From NCBI RefSeq assembly GCF_001583495.1, contig NZ_LQAQ01000099.1:211401-275400 (forward strand): a stretch of 64,000 nt of DNA, in the 5' to 3' direction. Origin of the DNA: Flammeovirga sp. SJP92. Lineage in GTDB: Bacteria; Bacteroidota; Bacteroidia; Cytophagales; Flammeovirgaceae. Shown here in pieces: positions 34,832 through 43,907 of the stretch. Both the position numbers and the translations under genes were made by a program. Under the pieces are notes generated by a model. The model had not been told where the DNA came from. It was given only the letters and a program-made list of their open reading frames with translations, and did not search any database. Positions within the stretch are counted from its first letter, which is position 1. The number at the start of each line of letters is the position of its first letter.

Positions 34832-35785
34832 TTGAAACAGGATCTTAAAATAAGGAAATATTCATTATCTGATAAGACTCAATGGAATAATTTTGCTGGA
34901 AATTGCATGCAGCAACATTTTTTCTTTCAGAGGGACTTTATGGAATATCACCGAGATCGCTTCACAGATTTCAGTCTTATCATCGAAGATCAGAATAATA
35001 ATATTGTAGCACTTTTTCCTGCATCAATAGCGAACAACATAGTTTCTTCTCATGCAGGTTTGACCTTCGGCGGATTGTTATACAAAAAGAGAACTTTTGT
35101 TCAGAAAGTAATCGCTATTTTATCGGCGGTAGAACAATTTTGCTTAAACGAGGGTGTTCAAAAAATTGTATACAAAGTGATCCCTTACATTTATAAATCA
35201 GAGCAAGGAGAAGAAGATCAATATGCCCTTTTTATGAATGACTGGAAATTGATAAGAAGAGATTTCAGTACGATTATTAAAAGAGACACCCCTTTTGTAC
35301 CTGACAGATCAAGAAGGAAGAATAATAAAATAGCACTCCATCAAAATATTGAAATACAGCCTTCGGATGATATTGTGACTTTTTGGAACCTATTGAATAA
35401 TAATTTAACAACAAGACATCAAGTAGCTCCTACACATTCACTGAAAGAACTTCAATTCTTAATGGATCAATTTCCAGAAAATATAAAGTTGATAGGGGGC
35501 TTTAAGGATGGGAAAATGTTGGCAGGAGCCATTGTGTTTTTGACACCTTATGTTTGTAAATTTCAATATTCTGTAAACTCTTTAGAAGGAAGAGAGTTTA
35601 AAGTATTAGATGCTGTTTTTTTATCTATTATCAATGAAAACAAAAGATCTTATATTGATTTTGGACATTCCTCGGAAAATGACGGGAAATACCTAAATGA
35701 AGGTTTGAGTAAATTTAAGTTTTACTTTAATGGAGAAGCATCAGTCTGTGATTTCTATGAGAAAGATCTCACAGCAAATTTGTAG
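34832..35785 (+). CDS. GNAT/FemAB-like acetyltransferase
   Basis: 317 residues. The first usable codon is TTG at 34832 (MKQDLKIRKYSL); the next ATG is 25 residues in and would cut the fold. The sequence has the FemAB/BioF2-like signature HAGLTFGGLLYKK near 72-84 after FPASIANN, and YIDFGHSSENDGKYLNEGLSKFKFYF near 275-300 in the second half. These proteins transfer acyl or amino-acyl groups in cell-envelope or polysaccharide pathways; the substrate is unknown. DUF2480 follows 30 bases downstream on the same strand, so they are probably co-transcribed. Confidence 0.8.
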   Translation: MKQDLKIRKYSLSDKTQWNNFAGNCMQQHFFFQRDFMEYHRDRFTDFSLIIEDQNNNIVALFPASIANNIVSSHAGLTFGGLLYKKRTFVQKVIAILSAVEQFCLNEGVQKIVYKVIPYIYKSEQGEEDQYALFMNDWKLIRRDFSTIIKRDTPFVPDRSRRKNNKIALHQNIEIQPSDDIVTFWNLLNNNLTTRHQVAPTHSLKELQFLMDQFPENIKLIGGFKDGKMLAGAIVFLTPYVCKFQYSVNSLEGREFKVLDAVFLSIINENKRSYIDFGHSSENDGKYLNEGLSKFKFYFNGEASVCDFYEKDLTANL

Positions 35786-35815
35786 TCTTAATAGAAACTA
35801 TAGAAATTTGTAATT

Positions 35816-36328
35816 ATGGACGAAATAGTAAACAGAGTAGCACAGAGTGCATTGATTTCTGTTGACTTGGAAGATATCCGAGCAGAAGGCGAGCGTGTAC
35901 TTATTGATATAAAAGAACAGCTTTTTCAGGGATTAATCTTACGTGAAAAAGATTTTAGAGCTTTCATAAAAGAGCATGATTGGTCACAGTACCAAGATAA
36001 ACATGTAGCAGTCACTTGTTCAGAGGATGTAGTGATCCCCACTTGGGCTTACATGCTTTTAACCACAAGATTAGAAAAGTACGCTAAAACAATTGTATTT
36101 GGTGATTTATCTCGATTGGAGGAAAAATTATTCGAAAAGGCAATTTCAGAATTAGATACTGATCAATTTATTGATAAGCCAGTAGTGGTAAAAGGGTGCA
36201 GTAAAGAAGATGTACCTGTTACGGCTTATGTTGATATCACTGAAAAGCTTCGCCCAATTGCTAAAACAATAATGTATGGCGAGCCTTGCAGTACAGTACC
36301 GATTTATAAAAAGCCAAGAAAAAAATAA
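35816..36328 (+). CDS. DUF2480 family protein
   Basis: 170 residues, no signal, cytoplasmic. DUF2480 is a Bacteroidota-specific family of unknown function. The pattern visible here is IVNRVAQSALISVDLED at 4-20, LREKDFRAFIKEHDW near 42-56, VIPTWAYMLLTTRLE in the middle and KGCSKEDVPVTAYVDITEKL toward the end, with YGEPCSTVPIYK as the usual closing motif. The two Cys in KGC and PCST are conserved in the family as I remember it and could bind metal. It follows the FemAB-like gene by 30 bases and is followed by a terminator. Confidence 0.9.
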   Translation: MDEIVNRVAQSALISVDLEDIRAEGERVLIDIKEQLFQGLILREKDFRAFIKEHDWSQYQDKHVAVTCSEDVVIPTWAYMLLTTRLEKYAKTIVFGDLSRLEEKLFEKAISELDTDQFIDKPVVVKGCSKEDVPVTAYVDITEKLRPIAKTIMYGEPCSTVPIYKKPRKK

Positions 36329-36331
36329 ATC

Positions 36332-36379
36332 AAAAAGGAGTGAAAATGAATTCGTCAAATCCATTTTCACTCCTTTTTT
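36332..36379 (+). terminator. intrinsic terminator, bidirectional
   Basis: A 17-bp stem AAAAAGGAGTGAAAATG/CATTTTCACTCCTTTTT with a 13-base loop. A-run and T-run on the two sides let it serve DUF2480 and the convergent porin gene. Confidence 0.9.
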
Positions 36380-36400
36380 ATACCTTCATCTTCAAACGTA

Positions 36401-37855
36401 TCAGATACGAAGCTGTAATTGAGCGACGAACAACCCAGCATGATGATCTACAACATTCTTTCCTAGATCATTGATCATATATACTGGACGTAATTGATAA
36501 GCGGCAGTCATTTTTACATTCTGACCAATAATAGCCCAGTTTACACCGCAGTCACTTTGGAAAGAAGTCTCATCTAAACCTTCAAGGTTTTTATAAGAAA
36601 TGGCTACATAAGGCTGTAATTTTTTCTCTGAATTATAAATGGTTTTTGGTAAGGTATAGCCTAATTCCGTATGGAAGATATGACCTGTACCGTGCGAATA
36701 TTGAGAGAAACCAGGACCTTGTGGTGATGAAGGAACATTAGGATCTGTACCAGCAAATCCACCCATCACATGTAAAGTTCTTAAGTAATCATTACCATAT
36801 TGGTAGTTGTAATACACAGCATAACCTGTAAATCCACCGCCGCTGTTTCCAAGTGGAGTACTTAAAAATACATCAACAGCTAATTTCTTAATATCATTTT
36901 CTTGAATGTACATGTCTCCATTCACATCCTCTCTGTAAGTTCCCGTTCCACCAGGTTGATATTGGAAACCTGCACCAATATTGAATACTCTTTTCTGTCC
37001 GAAGTAATTCATTTGACTCGCTCCTGAAACAGATTGTGCTTCAATATCCCAGAATTGCCAGTATAAATATCCGTTGTAATTATAGTTGGTTTGTTTCAGT
37101 AAATAAGTCATGCCTTCAGTTGCTCCAGCATGTCCACTTTCAGCAAAATCCAACATTTCACCTTTTGACATTGGTCTTCCTCCAACAGTAGGATCACCTG
37201 CCACTGTAGAAATGATAGGTTGATTGACTGATACTTGGTAGCCCAATTTGCCTAACACATTACCTCTAGCAAAAACACCCATCTGTCTTACAATTGCATC
37301 TGTACGGTTTACTTCAGGATAGTTGAAGTAAGGATGATCAACAGTAAGGTAGTTGTTAGATCCAACTCTTGAAAGACGAGCTAAACCTTGCCAGAAGTGA
37401 ATACCAGCACCGATATAATTCTTGTCTGCAATTTTAATCTGACCTTGGAAATCGTGTACATAAACGTTGTTGTTTATGTTGGAGTTGGTCGCGTTACTTG
37501 TTGCACCAATGTGAGCAAAAAGTAAATACTTATCTTCAATATTAGCATAAAACATCGTACGGATACGACGCATTGAGAAATCACTGAAATTAGAGATTGG
37601 CTCTCCTGACAACGCATTTGTAGTACCAGGATTTGTCTCACCTGCTCTCCACCATGCCTGAATACCAATTATTGTCTTGAAATAAGAGGTCTTTTCTTTG
37701 TTAAGGTCCAATCGTAATCCTCTTTTGAAAACATCCACAGATTTTTCATAGGGAGTTTTTTCAACGGCCGGAGCACTGTTTTCCTCTTGTTCTGATTGCG
37801 CAAATATTGATAATGAGACAAAAGTTAACAATAGCGTGGATAAAATTCTTTTCAT
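36401..37855 (-). CDS. outer-membrane porin-like barrel protein
   Basis: 484 residues from ATG 37855 (MKRILSTLLLTFVSLSIFAQ, signal peptide about 1-20); an in-frame ATG eight codons upstream gives a worse signal. The mature protein is a series of amphipathic strands with aromatic girdles (SMRRIRTMFYANIEDKYLLF, then AGIHFWQGLARLSR, then AAYQLRPVYMINDLG) and ends LFVAQLQLRI, as barrels do. The length and FSMRRIRT pattern resemble phosphate-selective-porin type proteins. No SusD or TonB partner nearby. Substrate unknown. Confidence 0.8.
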   Translation of the reverse strand: MKRILSTLLLTFVSLSIFAQSEQEENSAPAVEKTPYEKSVDVFKRGLRLDLNKEKTSYFKTIIGIQAWWRAGETNPGTTNALSGEPISNFSDFSMRRIRTMFYANIEDKYLLFAHIGATSNATNSNINNNVYVHDFQGQIKIADKNYIGAGIHFWQGLARLSRVGSNNYLTVDHPYFNYPEVNRTDAIVRQMGVFARGNVLGKLGYQVSVNQPIISTVAGDPTVGGRPMSKGEMLDFAESGHAGATEGMTYLLKQTNYNYNGYLYWQFWDIEAQSVSGASQMNYFGQKRVFNIGAGFQYQPGGTGTYREDVNGDMYIQENDIKKLAVDVFLSTPLGNSGGGFTGYAVYYNYQYGNDYLRTLHVMGGFAGTDPNVPSSPQGPGFSQYSHGTGHIFHTELGYTLPKTIYNSEKKLQPYVAISYKNLEGLDETSFQSDCGVNWAIIGQNVKMTAAYQLRPVYMINDLGKNVVDHHAGLFVAQLQLRI

Positions 37856-37944
37856 TTTATAGATAGAGTTCATAAACATTCGTGCAAAGATATTCTACAG
37901 GCGAATGATAAAAAAGGTGAAGAATCTCTATCTATACTTTTATT

Positions 37945-38388
37945 CTAATGATTTCTATCATAAAAATTATTAATTTCCTCTTCAGCATGCGATAATTTAT
38001 GCTTGAGGATCATATTGGTATGGTTGTCCACCCAACTTTCAAGAGCAATATCACTCTTTCTGTCACTGTTTGCGTAATGAGTATAGGAAAGGCCTAGTTT
38101 CTCAAATTCTTGATGAAAATGATCTTCGATTACTGCGAAATTTGTGAGAAGGTCACCACTTAGTTCCTTCACCTCTGCCAGTTCTTGTCTGATACTTTCA
38201 TGGATCAGTTTCCTGACTTTCTGAATTTCTCTTTTTTCTTGTTCTATTTTTTGTTGTGAATAGGTGTTGTTATCCTCTGATAAGGAGTTCCAGTAAGCAT
38301 CAAACGCTTCTTGAGCAAGATGATTTTGAGCATGTGTACTCAAATTAGCAAAAGAAGTAAGGATAATAGATAGTAATAGTGTTTTCAT
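37945..38388 (-). CDS. small exported helical protein, hypothetical
   Basis: 147 residues with a signal peptide (about 1-20, LSTHAQ). The mature chain is one or two long helices rich in Glu, Lys and His (EKREIQKVRKLIHESIRQEL, then VIEDHFHQEFEKLGLSY) and ends FYDRNH. Many His residues suggest a metal-binding possibility, no more. It is upstream of the porin gene on the same strand with an 89-base gap and may share its transcript. Confidence 0.65.
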   Translation of the reverse strand: MKTLLLSIILTSFANLSTHAQNHLAQEAFDAYWNSLSEDNNTYSQQKIEQEKREIQKVRKLIHESIRQELAEVKELSGDLLTNFAVIEDHFHQEFEKLGLSYTHYANSDRKSDIALESWVDNHTNMILKHKLSHAEEEINNFYDRNH

Positions 38389-38690
38389 GATACAGTTTTA
38401 ATTATGAAGGGTATGTCACTAAAATGTTTTTAGCCTTTAAAAAGTTCATGAACCTAAAGTAGGTTTTATGTAAGAAATAGCTTGAATATTCCTTTTTAAC
38501 TTCAAGTAATTATTTATAAAAAACAATTAAGAATATGATTATGAGGATATTTTAATGCATTAATTATGAAATTGAAGTAGGAGGGGCTCATGAGAAGAAT
38601 TTTTGGATATGTACCATCCTTTGTGAAGTGGTAGACTCTATGGATAAGTATTGAAATAGAAAAATATAAACTTTCTGCATTGATCAATAA

Positions 38691-38726
38691 AAAAGCCACC
38701 AAAAACTTTCGCTCTTGATGGCTTTT
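38691..38726 (-). terminator. terminator hairpin of lpdA
   Basis: Stem AAAAGCCATCA/TGGTGGCTTTT (one mismatch) 34 bases after the lpdA stop with a T-run on the minus strand. The remaining 300 bases to the gene at 38388 hold no gene; a 62-residue frame there is judged chance. Confidence 0.7.
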
Positions 38727-38759
38727 AGAAATTGACCTTTTACAAGATCAACCTATATC

Positions 38760-40166
38760 TTATAAGTGGATACACTCATCATACGCTAAGGCAGCAGCCT
38801 CCATTACCGCTTCTGATAATGTTGGGTGAGGGTGAACCGCAGTGATAATTTCGTGACCAGTTACTTCTAGTTTACGAGCTACAACCGCTTCAGCAATCAT
38901 TTCAGTAACGTTTGAACCGATCATATGGCAACCTAACCACTCACCATATTTCGCATCAAAGATTACTTTAACGAAACCTTCTTTATGACCTGCCGCAGAT
39001 GCTTTACCTGATGCAGAGAATGGGAATTTACCCACTTTGATTTCATAACCAGCTTCTTTTGCTTGCTCTTCAGTCATACCAACTGATGCTACTTCAGGAA
39101 CTGTATAAGTACAACCTGGGATGTTACCGTAGTTCATTGGCTCTGGAGATAAACCTGCGATTTTCTCAACACAGATAATACCTTCGTGAGAAGCAACGTG
39201 TGCTAAAGCAGGTCCTTTCACGATATCACCAATTGCATATACAGAAGGGATGTTAGTTTGGTAGTAATCATTTACTAAAACTTTACCCTTGTCATGAGCA
39301 ACACCAACTTCTTCTAAACCGATACCTTCAAGGTTAGTTTCTACACCAACAGCTGAAAGAACTACGTCACACTCGATAGTAGTTTCTTTACCTTTTTTGT
39401 TGTCAGTGATTTTAACTACACAACCATCTCCAGAAGTGTCCACAGTTTGAACAGCAGCGTTAGTCATTACGTTGATGCCTTGCTTTTTGAAGTTACGCTC
39501 TAATTCTTTAGAAACGTCAGCATCTTCGTTAGGTACGATACGAGGTAAGTATTCAACTACAGTTACTTCAGTACCGATTGAGTTATAGAAATAAGCAAAC
39601 TCAACACCGATAGCACCAGAACCCATAACAACCATTTTCTTAGGTTGCTCAGGTAAAGTCATTGCTTGACGGTATCCGATTACTTTTTCGCCATCAATTT
39701 TGATATGAGGAAGTTCTTTCGCTCTACCACCAGTAGCAAGGATGATGCTCTCAGCGTCATAGACTGTAGAGTTACCATCAGCGTCAGTTACTTCAACTTG
39801 TTTAGGTCCCACTAATTTACCGAAACCTAAAAGTTTTTCAATTTTGTTTTTCTTGATCAAGAACTCAACACCTTTACTCATACCAGCGGCTACGCCACGG
39901 CTTCTTTGTACCATTGCTGAGAAATCAGCTTCAGCTTCACCTGCTACATTAATACCATAGTCTTTTGCATGGTTAATGTATTGGAATACCTGACCACTTT
40001 TCAAAAGGGCTTTTGTAGGGATACATCCCCAGTTCAAGCAGATACCGCCTACTTCTGCTTTCTCTACTACGGCTACTTTCTTACCTAGTTGAGAAGCGCG
40101 GATTGCTGCCACATATCCACCGGGTCCACTACCGATGACGATCAGGTCAAATTTTGTTGCTGACAT
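38760..40166 (-). CDS. lpdA: dihydrolipoyl dehydrogenase
   Basis: 468 residues from ATG 40166 (MSATKFDLIVIGSGPGGYVA); the longer frame is not family-like. The E3 flavoprotein reoxidises lipoamide in the 2-oxoacid dehydrogenase complexes. FAD motif GSGPGG at 12-17, the redox pair C43-C48 in GGICLNWGCIPTKALL, NAD motif GSGAIGVEFAY near 178, AIGDIVKGPALAHVASHEG near 304 and the catalytic HPHPTLSE at the C-terminus are all present. No other complex subunit is adjacent, so it probably serves several complexes. Confidence 0.96.
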   Translation of the reverse strand: MSATKFDLIVIGSGPGGYVAAIRASQLGKKVAVVEKAEVGGICLNWGCIPTKALLKSGQVFQYINHAKDYGINVAGEAEADFSAMVQRSRGVAAGMSKGVEFLIKKNKIEKLLGFGKLVGPKQVEVTDADGNSTVYDAESIILATGGRAKELPHIKIDGEKVIGYRQAMTLPEQPKKMVVMGSGAIGVEFAYFYNSIGTEVTVVEYLPRIVPNEDADVSKELERNFKKQGINVMTNAAVQTVDTSGDGCVVKITDNKKGKETTIECDVVLSAVGVETNLEGIGLEEVGVAHDKGKVLVNDYYQTNIPSVYAIGDIVKGPALAHVASHEGIICVEKIAGLSPEPMNYGNIPGCTYTVPEVASVGMTEEQAKEAGYEIKVGKFPFSASGKASAAGHKEGFVKVIFDAKYGEWLGCHMIGSNVTEMIAEAVVARKLEVTGHEIITAVHPHPTLSEAVMEAAALAYDECIHL

Positions 40167-40586
40167 AATTAAAATGTTATAATATAATTTTTCGTTTTCT
40201 GTTTGAGCGGCAATTTCGTAAAAATTCCCACACAAAAATAAAGGTTCAGCAATAAAATAAAAACGTATAAGGGTTTCACTTTGTATATTAAAGTGTATTC
40301 AGGTGAATTATTAAAGGAATTTTATTGTGTTTCTTTCAAAAATTAAGAGGGAATAGCAGGAGATACTAACAAAATGTCATTAATAGTTCTATAAAATGAA
40401 AGAATGAGAAAATTTTAAGAAGTAAGTATTAGGACAGATGTAATCCGGTAATTTTAGATAAAAAGATAGGATAAAGTATCCTATTACTTTTGTCTTGTTA
40501 CTTAGAATCCTCCTAAAAAAATAAAACGGATCCCACTTGTATCTAAACAAAATAAAATCAATCAATTAATTACTGAGAAGTTTGCG

Positions 40587-40610
40587 TATTTTTGTTGACA
40601 GGCACCTGTC
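40587..40610 (+). promoter_or_regulatory. -7 box overlapping an operator-like palindrome
   Basis: TATTTTTG at 40587-40594 matches the Bacteroidota -7 consensus. Three bases on, GACAGG-CA-CCTGTC (40597-40610) is a perfect 6+6 palindrome at the expected transcription start. It lies 69 bases before the ATG 40679. The rest of 40167-40586 is AT-rich and empty. Confidence 0.5.
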
Positions 40611-40678
40611 CAATATTGATTGATTTTTTTTGCCAAGGTGCTGAAAATGTGGTAAATTATCAATTAAAAGAGATAAGA

Positions 40679-40957
40679 ATGAAAAGAGGAGCATTTTTTA
40701 AGTTATTGCAACACAGAACGTTTGATTTTACACCACGTTACTATGATGCAGAAAAAGAAGAAAGAGATGCCAGAATAAAGGCACTTTATGAAAAGTATGG
40801 AAAGAAAGAAGAAAAAAACGAGGAAAGTGCTGAAGGTGTAAGGAGAAGTATTTCTTTTTCTAGAGAAAGAAGCCGTCAGGCAGAAAGAAAACCTATCCTT
40901 ATCAGAGCCGCTGTAATAGTGGGAATATTTGCTCTCTTATACGTTATATTTAAATAA
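40679..40957 (+). CDS. small tail-anchored membrane protein, hypothetical
   Basis: 92 residues from ATG 40679; an upstream extension to 40592 runs through the promoter and is rejected. The N-terminal part MKRGAFFKLLQHRTFDFTPR with YYDAEKEERDARI is well-ordered and looks conserved, the middle is highly charged (KKEEKNEESAEGVRRS), and one membrane helix closes the protein (AAVIVGIFALLYVIFK, about 75-92). A cytoplasmic domain anchored by its C-terminus is the likely topology. Similar short proteins with 'FDYkPRyYd' openings exist in Bacteroidota; no function is known to me. Confidence 0.75.
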   Translation: MKRGAFFKLLQHRTFDFTPRYYDAEKEERDARIKALYEKYGKKEEKNEESAEGVRRSISFSRERSRQAERKPILIRAAVIVGIFALLYVIFK

Positions 40958-41048
40958 CATTATATTGATAATCAGCCGTTAATAATTGTTCGGTATGTTA
41001 TTAACAGTCTTTCTCTACTTTTAGGTAAAGAAGCGATTATAAATACTA

Positions 41049-41056
41049 TATATTTG
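41049..41056 (+). promoter_or_regulatory. probable -7 box for the first deoxynucleoside kinase
   Basis: TATATTTG followed by CA, 60 bases upstream of ATG 41117. No TTG at -33 was found. Confidence 0.45.
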
Positions 41057-41116
41057 CAGGACTTCGCTGATGAAAGTTGGCAAGTTAAACTTCAATTACT
41101 TCAGAAATCATTTTTC

Positions 41117-41746
41117 ATGTATATTGCAATAGCCGGAAATATCGGATGTGGTAAAACCACTTTAACACGTTTATTATCAGAACGTTTTGGATGGAGAGCT
41201 TTGTATGAAAGTACAAGCAACAATCCTTATTTAGAGGATTTTTATGAGGATATGGAGAAATGGGCATTTCACTTGCAGACCTATTTCCTAAACCACAGAT
41301 TTGAACAAGTTCAAGACGCTACTGTTGATAATCCGGTAATCCAAGATCGTAGTTTATATGAAGGAACGTACGTGTTTACTGAAAACTTACGTCGTTCTGG
41401 CATGATGCACCAACGCGATTTTGAAAACTATTCTGCTTTATCAAAACTATATGAAGCAAAAGCTACACCTCCACACTTATTAATTTATTTGAGAGCCGAT
41501 CTTGAAAAATTAAAATCCAACATCGAGAAGAGAGGTAGAGATTATGAAAAAACTATTCCAGATGAGTACTTATTAAATTTGAATGAGTTGTACGAGGAAT
41601 GGATTTCCAATTATGAAAAAGGTGGTTTATTAGTGGTAGATGTCAATGACGTAGACATTGTCAACAACCCTAATGATTTCGAAAGAATCGCTTCTGCTAT
41701 TGAATCAGCAATGCGTATTCGTAAAAATGTAGGCTCTTTAGTCTAA
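41117..41746 (+). CDS. deoxynucleoside kinase, paralogue 1
   Basis: 209 residues from ATG 41117 (MYIAIAGNIGCGKTTL). P-loop GNIGCGKT at 7-14. The substrate-site segment ESTSNNPYLEDFYEDMEKWA, the catalytic/base-binding IQDRSLYEG near 77 and the LID motif KRGRDYEKTIP near 149 are the marks of the dNK family (deoxyadenosine, deoxyguanosine, deoxycytidine or broad-range kinases of nucleoside salvage). Two further paralogues follow on the same strand. The P-loop Cys in place of Ser distinguishes this copy. Which base it prefers cannot be read from the sequence. Confidence 0.92.
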   Translation: MYIAIAGNIGCGKTTLTRLLSERFGWRALYESTSNNPYLEDFYEDMEKWAFHLQTYFLNHRFEQVQDATVDNPVIQDRSLYEGTYVFTENLRRSGMMHQRDFENYSALSKLYEAKATPPHLLIYLRADLEKLKSNIEKRGRDYEKTIPDEYLLNLNELYEEWISNYEKGGLLVVDVNDVDIVNNPNDFERIASAIESAMRIRKNVGSLV

Positions 41747-41789
41747 TCCTCTTTTGTTATTAATCTTAATCTGAAAATATTTTTATCGT

Positions 41790-42413
41790 ATGTATATAGC
41801 GATAGCCGGAAACATCGGTAGTGGCAAAACAACTTTAACAAGTAAACTTGCAGAACACTTTGGTTGGGAGCCAAGATTTGAAAGTGCGGACGACAACCCT
41901 TACTTGGAAGATTTTTATGGTGATATGTCTAGATGGGCATTTCCATTACAAATCTACTTCTTAAACAGTCGTTTTCGTCAGGTGATGGAAGTATCAAAAA
42001 CACATACGCCAATTATCCAAGACAGATCTATCTATGAAGACGCTCACATTTTTGCTCGTCAGTTAAATCAAGATGGACATCTTTCTGATCGTGATAACGA
42101 GGTCTTCCAAAATGTATTTTCATCTGTAGCGGACCATGCTCCTGCTCCAGATCTTTTGATCTACTTGAGAACAAGTGTACCACAATTGCTGGATCATATC
42201 AGAAAGCGTGGTAGAGAGTACGAACAAAGTATTTCGAGAGCTTATTTGACAGGTTTGAATGAATTCTATGAAGAGTGGATTTCAAACTATGACAAAGGCA
42301 AATTACTTGTCATTGAAATGGAAGATTTAGACTTTGTAGAAAATGAGGCGCACTTTGATCAGATTGTGGCCAACATCGATGCGGAGTTACAAGCGGCAAA
42401 AGCGCGCGTTTAA
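41790..42413 (+). CDS. deoxynucleoside kinase, paralogue 2
   Basis: 207 residues, 43 bases after paralogue 1 and probably on the same transcript. P-loop GNIGSGKT, substrate segment ESADDNPYLEDFYGDMSRWA followed by FPLQIYFLN, IQDRSIYED and the LID KRGREYEQSIS. It differs from the sisters at FPLQ (FHLQ, FHAQ in the others), the position that contacts the base in family members, so substrate preference may differ. A terminator hairpin follows. Confidence 0.92.
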   Translation: MYIAIAGNIGSGKTTLTSKLAEHFGWEPRFESADDNPYLEDFYGDMSRWAFPLQIYFLNSRFRQVMEVSKTHTPIIQDRSIYEDAHIFARQLNQDGHLSDRDNEVFQNVFSSVADHAPAPDLLIYLRTSVPQLLDHIRKRGREYEQSISRAYLTGLNEFYEEWISNYDKGKLLVIEMEDLDFVENEAHFDQIVANIDAELQAAKARV

Positions 42414-42434
42414 TCTAAAGAGATAATAAATAAG

Positions 42435-42467
42435 AAGTGTTTGTTATTTCAGTAACAGACACTTTTT
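42435..42467 (+). terminator. intrinsic terminator after the first two kinases
   Basis: Stem AAGTGTTTGTTA/TAACAGACACTT (one G-T pair), short loop, T5 run. It separates paralogues 1-2 from paralogue 3. Confidence 0.75.
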
Positions 42468-42523
42468 GTTTGTCCAAAAATCAATCAATTCTATTAAACT
42501 ACCCCATTTAGGATCAAAAAAAT

Positions 42524-43138
42524 ATGCAATACGTAGCGATAGCAGGGAATATTGGGTCAGGGAAAACTACTCTAACAAAAATGCTTTCTGAACATTTTGG
42601 ATGGAAAGCGGAGTTTGAGAGTACTGCAGATAATCCTTATCTAGAAGATTTTTATCAGGACATGAAGCGTTGGGCTTTTCATGCTCAGGTGAGATTTTTA
42701 GATAACAGTTTTCAGCAGATGTTGGATATTAATGCTTCAGGTAAGCCTATTATTCAGGATCGTTCTTTTGATGAAAACGCTCATATCTTTGCTAAAAATT
42801 TGCATGTGTCAGGACAAATGGACGACAGGGATTTTGAATCGTATTGGAAATTATTTTCCTCCCTATCCTCCCAGTTGCCAAAGCCTGATCTATTAATCTA
42901 TTTAGATACTGACTTGGATCGCTTGAAAACTCAGATTCAGAAAAGAGGTAGAAGCTATGAACAAACTATTCCGGAAGAGTATTTGAGTAACCTCAATAAA
43001 CTTTATAACGAATGGATTGATGCTTATGAAGGACCGCTTTTAAGAATCAAAATGTCAGAACACGATTTTGTAGAAGAGAATGCAGATTTCTACAGCATTG
43101 TGGATAAGATTGACAATATGTTGAGCGTAGAAAAGTAG
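42524..43138 (+). CDS. deoxynucleoside kinase, paralogue 3
   Basis: 204 residues. P-loop GNIGSGKT at 7-14, ESTADNPYLEDFYQDMKRWA followed by FHAQVRFLD, IQDRSFDEN in place of DRSxYE (the Tyr of the sisters is lost, the Glu kept), LID KRGRSYEQTIP. It has its own upstream spacer behind a terminator, so regulation may be separate. The Phe-Asp change beside the catalytic Arg suggests a different pocket. Confidence 0.92.
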   Translation: MQYVAIAGNIGSGKTTLTKMLSEHFGWKAEFESTADNPYLEDFYQDMKRWAFHAQVRFLDNSFQQMLDINASGKPIIQDRSFDENAHIFAKNLHVSGQMDDRDFESYWKLFSSLSSQLPKPDLLIYLDTDLDRLKTQIQKRGRSYEQTIPEEYLSNLNKLYNEWIDAYEGPLLRIKMSEHDFVEENADFYSIVDKIDNMLSVEK

Positions 43139-43158
43139 ATCTAGAAAATATTTTTGAA

Positions 43159-43198
43159 GAAGGCTTTGGTTTTAATTATAAAATCAAGGCCTTTTTTT
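43159..43198 (+). terminator. intrinsic terminator of the third kinase
   Basis: Stem AAGGCTTTGGTTTT/AAAATCAAGGCCTT with two G-T pairs, seven-base loop and T7 run. Confidence 0.8.
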
Positions 43199-43247
43199 AT
43201 ATTTAGTTAATCAATCAAACTTTCAGCTAACTAATAACATAACCAAA

Positions 43248-43886
43248 ATGATGAATACAGGAATCGTGCACTTTGAGGCATTTATCATTACCGCATTTCT
43301 TTTTATAGCATCTCCAGGTATAGACACCATGTTTATTATCAATAAGTCACTCACGCAAGGTAAAATTGCAGGGGTGTTCTCTACTTTCGGAATTAACGTA
43401 GGTGTTTTTATTCATACATTCTTTGCTGCTGTAGGGCTCTCATGGGTCTTGGCGCAGTCTGCTATGGCTTTTATGATTGTAAAGTACTTGGGAGCAGCAT
43501 ATCTTATCTATTTAGGTATTAAAAGCATTCTAGCCAAAGGAGAGGAGGATGACAACGTGGCATTATCTAATGTTGAAATGAAGAGAAGAAAACATTTTAC
43601 AAGCGGTATCATGACGACATTATTCAACCCTAAGGTTGCCCTGTTCTTTCTCTCATTTTTCCCTCAGTTTATCGCTCCTTCAGCAGTAGAAGACAAAATG
43701 CCTTTCCTGCTTTTGGGAGTTGTATATGCTGGAATTGCCATTTTGTGGTTCTTATTATTGACTTTTCTGGCCTCTACCTTTTCATCAAAAATTCAAGGAA
43801 ATAGCACTGTCAAAAAATGGATGAATAAAGGTGCCGGTGTTGTTTTTATTTTGATGGGATTGAAGGTGGCATTTTCTAAGAAATAA
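43248..43886 (+). CDS. LysE/RhtB family amino-acid exporter
   Basis: 212 residues with six membrane segments. The family signature is FLFIASPGIDTMFIINKSLTQG at about 17-38 and KYLGAAYLIYLGIKSILA near 80-97; FNPKVALFFLSFFPQF near 126-141 is also typical. These proteins export amino acids such as threonine, homoserine or lysine. Two Met codons open the frame and either could start it. It is convergent with the arylamine N-acetyltransferase gene, with 21 bases between them. Confidence 0.92.
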   Translation: MMNTGIVHFEAFIITAFLFIASPGIDTMFIINKSLTQGKIAGVFSTFGINVGVFIHTFFAAVGLSWVLAQSAMAFMIVKYLGAAYLIYLGIKSILAKGEEDDNVALSNVEMKRRKHFTSGIMTTLFNPKVALFFLSFFPQFIAPSAVEDKMPFLLLGVVYAGIAILWFLLLTFLASTFSSKIQGNSTVKKWMNKGAGVVFILMGLKVAFSKK

Positions 43887-43907
43887 TATATGGTTCATGG
43901 GACTACG

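Noticed and set aside
38514..38702. 62-residue minus-strand frame
   Set aside because: No signal, domain or neighbour support; runs into the lpdA terminator.
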